A stretch of DNA of 64,000 bases from Euwallacea fornicatus (lineage: Eukaryota; Arthropoda; Insecta; Coleoptera; Curculionidae), in assembly GCF_040115645.1 (NCBI RefSeq), contig NC_089550.1, positions 1,426,001-1,490,000 of the forward strand. Reading direction: 5' to 3'. This document shows positions 37,301-49,300 of this stretch, in pieces (positions within the stretch are counted from its first letter, which is position 1; every line of letters starts with the position of its first letter). Position numbers and translations under genes: made by a program. A model generated the notes under the pieces. It was not told the DNA's origin. It made no database searches and was given only the letters and a program-made list of their open reading frames with translations.

Positions 37301-40300
37301 TACTGCTAAAGTAGCTACAGTACACTTTTTCGATAATTAACCTTAAGTGTTGAAATTGAAATTATTTCTTGATATCAGGCATGAAATTTTTCGAGCTTAA
37401 AATCTGAGCTTTTTTGGCGTGCCATGCATTAAGTCCAGAATTTTCAACACGTGCCGAATCGTGATTGACACGTGATGTGCTACATCAACAGCCCCTTTTA
37501 GGGACGCCACTGGACTCTGCCGATCGAATGAAATGTATTCTTTAATACTTTGAAGGGTTTAAAAATATTTTTGTTTAAATTGGCTTTTCCAAATAGCGTA
37601 TCAGGTGGTTTAGAATATTCCTAAACTGAAAACATGACACCCGATTAAAAGCAAGTTGATCCACTGCAATATCACCATTAGGGACTTTCCAGAATTTTGA
37701 AAATGAAATGCAGTAATTTTCCCTACATTTTACAGTAACAGTTCTTGGCATGGAAGTTGAAAATTTCAGAGGTGTACTAAGATACTAAGCATTTTCTTAA
37801 AATTTTCAAAAACAAAAATTTGCGCGAGTTATTCCACTTCAACTCCTTTTGTTGGGAAACTACCGAAATTTGCTAGTTACGTTACATTTTTCGGTTAAAG
37901 CAATTCAACTACCACAGCTTTACCTCCGGAACAGTGAGAAAATATTTTTATTTTGTCATCTAGCTATTGTTTAATCTAAGTGCGATCTATAAGACCCGAA
38001 GACTGGTTTGTTGGGTTATTATACGATTGCGGGGTACTTATGTCCGAGTTGCTCCGAACACGCTGACAAGCCGTTTACACTGGTAGTACTTTATAGCCCG
38101 CGTGAATTCCCGTTGATCTTTACTGCTACCCACGGTGACGTATTCAATTAAGGCCGGAATTAATAGCCACCACTAGGTTTTAATTGCCGTTATAAATAAG
38201 GGGTTTACAATCGAAATAATCGGACCTAGATTGTGCATTGATAAGACATGGGTATGTCTGTGACGGTGCATTTACACCTGCCTTTAAACCGCTGCAATCA
38301 GGCTTTTGTCAATCGAAAGTTACGGATGGTTAGATAAGTTATAAAGTGTGAGAAGAAAGGGTTGTAAATGAATTGACAGGTGAATACGAAATCTTATAGT
38401 CCCCATAAAGCTCGACTCAATTTCTCAGCTTTTTCAAAGGTGAAATTGAGATAATATTGTAAGACAGAAGAGGAAAAAATGAGGATTTGAAGGAGCATTA
38501 AAACACGCGAAAAGAGATAAAGACCGTAAGAACCGATCTTTTTTCGTCGATTTAATTCAATGCCTTATTTGGCAGCTAAATGTGAAAATACATTCATATG
38601 CGAAAATGCTCTCGTTTCCAAACATAATCGCTCATCTAAAATAACACTGTTTTCTTTAGTACCTCGCACAAGAATAATAGCACTGGGTGACTGTGTGCAA
38701 ATACGCTGGAAATTACTCACTCGGAATGACGGGAGTAATATTTCATTTTTTGTCTTTATCTAACCCCATGTGTTAAACACAGATATCATCTGGAATGAGC
38801 TGACGACGTTGCCTACCGCTGTAGATGACAGCAATGCGACACAGTGGTGGCAATTCCAAATTATGACAAAGAATATAACTTTTAACATTTCAAGTTGCCT
38901 TACGGAATTATTTTTCAAATGTTTTGCGTGCGGTCTCATTTTGAAATTAGTGCTGATTTGGTATCTTCAACGTAATATCGCAATTTAACCATGGAAGCGT
39001 GTGTCCTGAAAGACACTCACACCAAGGAACCCACTCATATCGTGAGACGTCCTGAAATCGTCAGTCGCAAACAGATATTTCAATACCGTTAAACATACAT
39101 TGAGAGCTTCAAAAATAAATGCGACGCCTTGTGGGCAAAGTATGAATAGAAAACTGCCGTTAATTTTTACCTTAAATTTTGATATACATTAATACGGCAT
39201 GTAGGTTTTGCGGCGCTATTACCGTCTGGCTTTTCAGCTCGAACCTTCGAGAAACAATTTTATACTTCAAAATATGAAAACTAACGAAAACATCACTGTA
39301 AAAGTTTATAAATAATCACCATATTTTTAATCTAACGAAACCAATTTTAGTGTAAATATTGGGAAACCTAATATATCTTAGCAACCTCGCACCTACCCGT
39401 TTGACATTGATCGTGCATCGTCCTCTCTGTCGCGCTAATGTGCATTCCATTAACGTCACCTATATTACTTTGACCAACGACAAACGCCATGTTGCCATTC
39501 ATCCGCGATAAATTCCCAGTTCTGCTATGTCGGTTGTGTAGCTATCCCGAACTCTCCATCACCATTGAACTGCCAAAAAAGGTGCAAAAGTGGCACTTTC
39601 TTCTCAGTGATTCCCTACATTCTTCCACAACGTGTTTGGCTCCTTTTTTTTGTATGATCAGAATCGTACAAACATTATTACTCTCATGTCTCAAGAATAC
39701 TGGAAATATTAGTCCTCAAGGTACGTTCTTCTACTTTAGCAGCAGGGGGGTGGTATTTTAAAACGTGAAATACTTTTATGAGAGAAAATCAGCTCATTCC
39801 ATCGATTTGCCATAATCTCGAAGTCACCGAAAACAAATTTCGTGCCAATTCCGACCTCTTTACCAACAATTTTGCAAGCCATAATGCCCATGCCATGCCG
39901 CAAAGGTCAGCCGAAAGGTTCTCTTTTGAGATTTACGTCCTCGCATAAGCCTGCAATCCTTTTATTTGCTTTCCTTTTGAACCAGTTTTTTATTACCTAC
40001 GTGGCCAGAGCCTCTGGGTGATGAAAAATGCACGTGTTTTTTCATCTTGTTCTCTATAAGTAATTGGTAATTAAGGTAATTGCCGCAATTATCTTAATTG
40101 GATTAACTGCGACGCCTTCAGTGGAGTGCAGAAAAAATTAATCGAATGAAACGTATGTCACGTTCGTGGTGTAAAGCCTGCTTGACATACCCTGTACACC
40201 CAAAATTTGAATTATGTTGACCACAACACAAGAAGTCTTTTAACATCTTGCTGTGGATTTTATGTGGCTTTGCTGATTGAAAGCGCCATTATGAGTGCTG

Positions 40301-43300
40301 ACATTTTACATATGAGTGTGGAATAGGGAGTGCCAGTAAAACTTCGAGTGAAATTTCAATTAATACAGTTTATTGCATAGGATTTTATCGGCGGTCTGGA
40401 CAAGCAGGTACTGCCGGTACATTAAACGCGCTTTTCGTAATAAGCAATATGTCGGCATCAATTTAATAATGCACGCGTGAAAACAGATTTTTATCAGCCG
40501 TCTTAAAGAACGTTGATATCGATAAGAGATATACCTAGGGAGAGAAGCAGGTTAATTGGGGAAATTCAATTCGAGAATGTGCGTAAACTCTAAGTTCTGC
40601 GAGATAAGTAGTTAATTTAAAAATTCACCGAACAAAATCAATCTACTTAAATAGAGCGGAATTCTACGAGTAACGAAGGTGGCGTCTTCTATCTATGGGA
40701 CACGAGATTATCTAACTCGAGGAATACGACAGAGATGCGTGATTTGAAAACGTAGGGGAAGTTGGTTGTTTAGCTCTATACTTCTGCGAATGCAATGAAA
40801 TGAACTCTTTTTGAAACGTAAGTTTGCCGAGATGTTTGACGAAACGTGCGCAGCATGGAAAGTCAATTTTCCTAATAGAATTAACTATTTTTAGGCTTAA
40901 AAACTGTCTCCACAAATTTTCCTAAAAACCCAAGAACATTAAAAGATTGCGTCTTTTCAGCTTAAAAAACAGGAATTTGGAATGAAAATGTAAGGTGCAA
41001 AGTAATTAGTGAAGTAAAAAAATATGGTACAAGTAAAAATGGATTAAATTCGGATAAATTAGAAAAACCAACACAATTTGATAACCCCACGCTGATATGC
41101 TTGTCAGCGATCGTGGCGCTCTCTATCGCACCCATATGCACCCGATTGATGGCAGCCATAGTAAGTCATCGAATGACATATGTCATGTTGCCATTTACTG
41201 AGAAAAAAATGTAAAATCATAAAACGTTGCGGTTTAAAATAGAGTGATTTTCTGTAATCAGAACCGTTTTCAGTTTTATCCGTTCTAAACTCCTACACAA
41301 ACACTGAAGACGTTACTTTTCCTTCATACACCGATAAAAATTTGAATAAGGAAGAGAACTATTATAGCCAAGAATATATTGGAAAGATCTCTCTTTTACC
41401 AGCCGACACCCAATTCACCTTTCAATGGTTATCGTATTGCAATGGCGGTAAAGTTGGAATACAAGTACATTCGTTTTACAAGACACTTGAAATCCAAAAC
41501 TTACAACCGCACCAAGCTCATACATACAATTTACATAAAATAGCTTTTCTAGACCCCAAAGCGCGCATTTACAGTTACGAATTCCGAAAAATGTATTAAT
41601 CTAATACAATGCGTTTATAAATCTTGAAGTTCCACTTTAAATTGTTGGAATACCTCGATGGAATAACCAAACCTTATTGCCTCAGTTGCGTCAAACTTAT
41701 TTATTGCCCATTGTGCATAAAGGAAACAAGTCATTAACATATTATTTGGAAATTATATTTGAAATTGTACCTTAACAGTGTTTAGATTACATTGGTTTAT
41801 TGACACACCGGAAAGAAGAAGCAAACATGAAACAATGTGGCCCTTCCCCTTTCTTTGCCTTTCCCAACGCTCCACGGAAAGTCGCTACGTGAACGCGTTT
41901 TTTTACCTAACACACGCCGATATCTAACCACCTCCAGTAGAGCTTTATACGACTTCAATCTAACTCCATTCGTCTCGCCGAAACGAACTGATTTGACAAT
42001 TCGCTACGGGCGAAACTCCCCTGGTAATAAAGTTAAACTAACCCCTGCCTATCTATCACTTTGTCAGGGAGACTAATTGCTGAGCTTTAACTTGCATGTG
42101 AGAGATAAATTTGTTTCAGATTCACTCAGAATTTCATTGATGTGCGAGAGAAGGAAAGAAAATTCAAGAGGGGATCCAGAGAACAAGGGCGAGTCCTCAT
42201 GAACTTGCATAACAACGAAGCAGGACGAAGGGTAAATAGTTTACCTTTAAGGTCGGATGGATCCGCGTTCTGGCAAATTTAGCCACGAGATAATTTCCGT
42301 GAAAAACACGAAACTATCGGTCCGCCCTTATTTAATTGTCTCTATATGGAAATTTGAATTAGCAGCTAGAATGGTATGACCATGCTTGCGCAAGAGGTAC
42401 TTAACAAACACACTCGATTATTTTATGCATTTTCTTCCCGCAGCTAATCAATCAAACTAATCGATTTCGCTTCGTTCCGTGTATTGTCGACGCTGAATGA
42501 TTGAAATTATCACACTTCAGTGAACAAATGCATAATAAATCTGTTGAAAAAATTGAAATGTAATCCGGCTGTCACTCAGGTGCAGGAAAAACCACAAAGA
42601 AAGCTGCTGGAGGTTTCTACATGGGAGGGAAATATTGAGCTTCATTGACTCTTTCAGTTTCGTTGATTTCTCAAATCCGACGCGGTCGTGAGTTTCATAA
42701 CATGCGAGATTTGTCAGGATATTCAGTGCAATTTTAGTTCACGTTACAGGCCAAATTCAGCTAATTCGAATCTAACTTGAGGCTTTCGTGTACTATGAGG
42801 TGCCAAGAGGAGGAAGTTTCCTATTTTTCACTTTTCTAGAAAAATGTATTCGTCATGAAAGTTTTTGCTCGTTCCAAAACGCTTGAATTGGTCTTCGCCG
42901 CTTCAATTTTCCGTTTCGTTACAGAAAAGTATCGAAAAATAGGTAAAAAAATTAACACACATGCGCACAACTTGCAAACCATATTTTGATATTTAAACAT
43001 ACGGAAACTTATGATTAAACCACCTTTGCCGCAGCACCGTATCGGGCAAATTAGGTGCTATTTCGACAACATAGTCATTTAATTTAAGTCTTGTTTACGG
43101 TTGCCATGAAAATGTGAATTAATTTTTGCGGCTTAGAAAAAAATTCAATTAAATGGTCTTCTTTTTCGATATTTCTCTGTAACAAATAGGCAAATTGGAA
43201 CAGCGGGAGCTTATTCCGCCGTTTTAGAACAAGCAAAAACTTTCATAAAAAATACATTTTTCTCGTAAAATGAAAAATAAGAAACTTTCCTCTCTTGGCA

Positions 43301-46300
43301 ACCCCATGTGGGGATATACGTAGTGTAGAATGAAAAGCTCTGGAGCGCAAATAGCCTGGAATGAATCAGCTTAAAAAAATTTTCACAATAAAAACTGTCC
43401 TTTGTCCTTTAATAACTAAGAGTTCGAGCACATATTTTCATGTTCCTTCATAAAATCTTCTGAAATATACAAGATAAGTATGTGTGTCTCTGACTCACTG
43501 TGGATATGTCTCTCTCTACAGGCCAAAGTTGTTTTCTGGTACTCCACCGTTCATGATTACTAATACAAACTCCTTGATCAATTTAGACACTTTTTGGTTT
43601 CTCAGGTTTATTGGCATTTTTGTTTCGCCTATCCAAGTTCATGGAGGAGAGACTGGAGTGAGTAGCTGAGATGGCATCAGCGTTAATCGATCTGAAAACT
43701 CCTCCTATCTCTGTAACGACGCGTTAAAGTAAACAATTTAAGCAACCACGAAGGAAACGTCGACCAATAAAATTATTCAAAATTGCTTTAAATTTTCCAT
43801 CCCCCACTGGCAAGACGTGCGTTGCTGCTTGCCTTTTCTTTAAGCTTCACAATCCTGTGTTATTCTATTAGTAATAATCGAAAGATACCTTCAAACCATA
43901 AATTGATTGAATTAATGATTTACGACCTCATACTGCAGAAATTGATACTGATATGAGGAGTTTTATGGTCCAATAAAACCAGCTATAATAACGGTACCAC
44001 TGCCAGCAAAAACACAAGCTCTAATCCACCATTGCTAATTTTCCTTTGGAAATTTACACTCTGCCATAAAGAGTGATGTTCTCGGAGGCGTCCAAACGAC
44101 CTTTAACCACGTGTTTTATTATCCCATAAATAAAACCAAAGATCAGTATGTATGTGGTAAGAAAGCTGATAATTCTTATGCCCGGCACGAACATCCTTAT
44201 CTCCTACAATCTCTGAAATAGTTCAAGCGTCTATTATCGTGAGGTTTATTAGGAAGTCGCCATTGTTTGATTTTCCTTGGTGGTTTTCTTGAAGCTGTCG
44301 GCTTCTGGTTTTGATTTGATCTCTCCTTCTTTGCAAGAAGAATAGAGTCATTATTTATAATGCAGACTTTATTAGCAGTAATTCAGTCTTGATTTCTATA
44401 CAGGCGGTCATCAAGAAATCTAAAGTCACTTGCAAATGCCATGGGGTGTCCGGATCCTGCTCTCTCATCACCTGCTGGCAGCAGTTGGCCAATTTCAGGG
44501 AAATAGGTAAGAAAACAAAAAAAAACCATGCCCGTCTCTATATAAAGCCCAAACGCATCAGCCGTAGTTTTCTTCATCCAGAGACTTAAAAATCTATGGA
44601 GGTTTGGGCATTAAAAAATTACGTTTAAATTCGCTACACTGTATATACCCCGCCTACATCGTGCGTACAAGAACACACCTCAGGGGGTCAGTGAAGACTG
44701 TCAATGTCGTTTAAGTAGTTCTTTTCGCATGTAGAAATATGTAGTGATTCACATCAACATAAGGCCGACCAGACAAATTATAGGCCTCGCCATCAATGAA
44801 CAAGAGATCGGTCTCGCTTGGGCGACTCTATTGATAAACGTCTGTTGGGGGGCCCCACACGGCGGGCTTGCTTTTCGCATGTTCTGCTGACAAAAACCCA
44901 CACGGGCCGGTGACGTCCATGATTTATTCCCAGGTGCCAAAAATCGTGTGAGAATAATGGAGATTCCTATCTTGGGTGTGCAAAATTATTAATTTTTTTA
45001 GCCTCAAATCCCCACCGACTCAATAGTAAAAATTTCTATCCGTTTTCGAGATATTGAAATGCATTAATTAGAACATGAAATAATTTAAAGCAATTAAAAC
45101 CAACAACTTGGTGGTCTCTGGCTCTGAAGTCGAATTGGTCAAATTGATCGTCCTGTATATGTGGACGTTTTGCGATTATACTGTGTGGTATAGGTTAATG
45201 CACCAATTTATCGTCGATTTTAAGATATTTGGTGCCAAGTGATATGACACATCTCAACCCATAAAGTGGGCGTCCTCGGGCGTTCCGATCCAACTTTTCA
45301 AATAAGACATCCTGTATATTGCTGCGTGTTTTGATACTACTGATGGTAGGATGTATTTCTACTAGAGATGTGCATGTAACAGCGATTCTCCGTTTTTGCG
45401 ATATTTAAGGTCGGGTGGTTTAAATTTCCTGAAGCCACGAGCTTGGTGTTTCCTTACCCTGAAAGCGAATTTTTCAAATAGAACAACCTGCTTGAACGTG
45501 TTCTGATTCTGCTACATGTAGAGAGTACCAGTATTCCTACGATTGGTGTGTACACAACAATTGTTTTTCACTTTCGAGATCCTTCTTATCAAGTGATGTA
45601 AAATTCACGAAACTATAGATTTGGGGTGTCGAATTTTTTAAAAAGGGCACCCTGTATATTTGCACGTATTCTGATGCTGTGTGTAAGAAATTCCTCCTAT
45701 AGGCGTGCCTTTACAAGTTTTTTCCGCTTTTTTAGAAAAGCAATGTTCTTTTCTCTGCTTTTTACCATATGGGCAACTGGACGCAGCCCGAAAAAAGATT
45801 TTTCGTACTTACGGACGATAAAATTGATTATCGCGATCTTGGAGTACCGGATTTAGTTAAGGGGTATGACTGGAATTCCAGGGAGTTCCGCAGTAATTTT
45901 AAGAAATTGTGGAGTAATCTGAAGTGCCAAGAAAAGAAATTTGCACTAAGTAATAAATCGTTACCGCGGAGCGACCCAAATTTTTGGAACTTATGATTTT
46001 TAAGTAAACCGACACGTTCCCTCACGTTCTAAGAATGACCTGAAGGGCATTATCAGACCTTCTATGCAACCTAAAACTGTAGAAACATTTGTGATAAGTG
46101 TGAAAATTTTACGAATAACCTGTAACCGACGCAATGACTATTATTTATCATAAATTACACTTTATTCCCTGTACTGTTTCAAGTTTTCTACAAACAGGAA
46201 TTCGCGTGTTAACTAAAAATGGCGTCGTAAAGAGCCCGGTAATTCTAATAATTAAAAGCTATTAATTAAGCCACACCGTTTAATTCTGTCGGTTTTAACG

Positions 46301-49300
46301 TAAATAACGAGAAAGTTGATTCATTGCTCTATGGAAAACCCGCAATTACATTCCATGCTTTTCTGCGGTATTAAATTACATTGAATTTATAGCGCTCTCT
46401 TGACGCACGCCTATCAAAGCGATATAGCGCTGACAAGGCAATTTTAAATTTTTTCTGCCACTTTCCAATATTGACCTCACTGGACCAGAAGACCATTAGG
46501 CTACGCTACTTGCGCCTGAGAATTTGTATTTTAATGGTAAGAAAATCAGAAAACTTGCTCCCTCCGTTGACCCTCCCAACATTTCCATGCACCCATTGTA
46601 ACACGGAAACAATTAACTTTTATTAAAAAAAGGTAACTTAAAACAGGGTTTTGATATACACACTCTTATCCACCTTCGGCCATTCAATGATAATCTCTCG
46701 AATGGTTGTGGGTGCCCCATAGGCAGAAAATTACAGGGTGTGAATATTTATGTCTGTCCATGTAGGATCGTTTAAAAAATCGTTCTTCGATAATCCCCCA
46801 GTATAATTATGTCATTATTATCCGATGCAATGGGACGAGCCGTGCATACATGATGGGCGGAGGTATGTTGAGTACAGTTCGTGTGCGGTGAGGAATATGG
46901 GAAATGGATGGATGGATATTGGTGTTTACGGGACCTTCGTGTGACGGAGGAAAATCGTGTAACTAATTGTAAAGTAGAAGAAAGTTCCCTCTCTTCCCAG
47001 ATTGTCGATTAAGCCGATCTTAAAAAACAACGTATCACACTGAATTACTCAGAAATTCCAATGATTTTCTTTCAGCAGATTCCAGAATTGATGCTTGATA
47101 AAAAGTCACTTCGGGTTTCTCAGATATTCCAACAGCTTCCATAAATTTCAAGCCATAATATATATGATACCACCATAATTGTTGATACCGTAATACTGAG
47201 GAATTTATTACTTAGGTTTCTATTCATGAAACTTCAAGTTACTCAGCAACAAATTTCTGTAATTCGCACAGTCTTTAGTTAAAAAAAAAAACCTAACGGC
47301 TCTACTTCCCCCCAAAAGTGCCAGAAATTCCACGTTAGAGTGGGAGATTGGAGAAATGCAAAGGAGTTGCCATAATGTACGGTAAACAAGGAAAATCCTG
47401 TGTGGTCCAAAGGCAACGATGCAGAATAATTAGACGTAGGATTGTTTTTTCATAGTTTTGACAGACGACCAATCAGACACTAAGTCATGGCGGCGAAGAG
47501 GGAGGAAGTGACGTTGCCACGACCTCTTAGGCCGGTCCGACGCCAGAGATACGTGAGATTTAAGACATGCCACATAAAATGTGACGTAAACACGGCTTGA
47601 GGACCATTACGTCACAATTATTGGAGACAATTATGTCGCACATCAATTAAATTTGTCGCACCGAATATCGTCCGACAAAGCGACATTTGCCTGTAGCGTG
47701 ACAGCACTTACTGTCAATTTCATTGCGTATGTCTGACGTAGGACCCACCGGATCTGACAACGTAGCGACGCGACTGCAGTGAAAAAGGGACCTTTTCAAT
47801 GGAGTCCCGGCAATGCTACGTCCAGTTCCTCCAAGTCATTGGCATCGTGGCTCCAGATAGCACTTTATCAACCTCCAGCTTTAAGCCATTGAGGTATCTT
47901 ATTTCAGCTGAACGATAATTAAAGTTCGTTCAACCACCTAATTGTTTGCATATAATACTGACATATAAAGTGGGACCTGCATGTGTGTCCGTAGAAGTTT
48001 ACAGCCAGTTTGATTCTGTATATTAATCCCGGCGTGGGCGTTTTATACAAGTGCAAATGTTATTAATTGACCCATTGTTCCAGCCCTGATAATTTGAATT
48101 ATGCTAATGAAATCTTGATTGAGTCCGGCATAATGCGACAGATCTTGACTGGGGTATCGAATCGGCTGGAGATTTCCCATTCAATTGTTGTTTATATGGT
48201 TTATTCAACGCGGTTGAGAAGACGCAGGCCTCGGGCGAGTATTTAATCAACCGAAAGAAAAAATCGAAATAAGCTTAACAGACTGGCACGTTCGAAGAAA
48301 ATTAAGGCCCCTAACCATGAGTAATACTTTAAAAGAGAAATAGGTTTAACTGTAAAACGGGCAACGAAAATAACGATCTTTATCGTATCTATAAAGCCCT
48401 GCAGCCTGCGTTTATTGGACAACAGCAGGAATGCAAAAACCGATAATTTCAGCTATAAAGTTATTACGTTATTGTTGCAAAAGGACATTAGTGATCGCTT
48501 TGATCTCTAACGATTTTTCCTCAAAGTTCCAGCGAAGGAAATGAATGAGGGACAGAGACAGTCGATCAAGCCAGCAACATCTCTTAACTATTTGTTAATG
48601 GCCGGTTTATATCACCATTAAGGAACCATTCCGTAACTTTACAACGTTGTTATTGTTCGGAAAAATTTATCGACAATTTAGACCCGAGTTGCTGTTCAAT
48701 AAAGTCACCTGTGATTGATGAGCCTTTCATATTTGTAGGCTTTAATAAAGGCCCATGGGCAACGCTAACACCTGATCGATTAGAAAGAAATTTTGGACGT
48801 GACTTCCTCTATTAATTCAATCACGTGATGGTTAAACATCTTCCTCCTCTGCAACGTCAAACATCGGACTTAAAGAGTGTTTGAAAACATAAACTTCTAC
48901 AAATATTAAAGACTGTGCAAGCTGGTGATATATTTAAGAGCCTTTCATTCAAAGCCGCCCGACAAATATTTGAAATCCAAGTTTACGTGGTTAGTTATGT
49001 ACACAGTTAAAATGCTAATATTCCTTATTAACGGGAAAAATAAATATCTTTCAGTATTAAATCCTCATATAGGGACCACCCTCTAGGCGGTAACAAAAGA
49101 GTGAAGTCCCTCAAGTGCCAACATTTGTTCGAAAAGACGGGGCATTTATAATTTCATATACACGAGCTGTAATAGTTGTTTACACACAATACTTGTACCA
49201 CCTATTACGAGATTTATTGGAGTTCTCGTATATTATTAACTGAAGCCCACGCAAATGGTAACACTGTCTGTGTCAGGAAACCTACGACACTGCGTGGAAA

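Noticed and set aside
39489..39761. 90-codon frame in Wnt5 intron 3
   Set aside because: No domain, no splice signals, and Leu/Phe/Ser-rich content expected from local composition.
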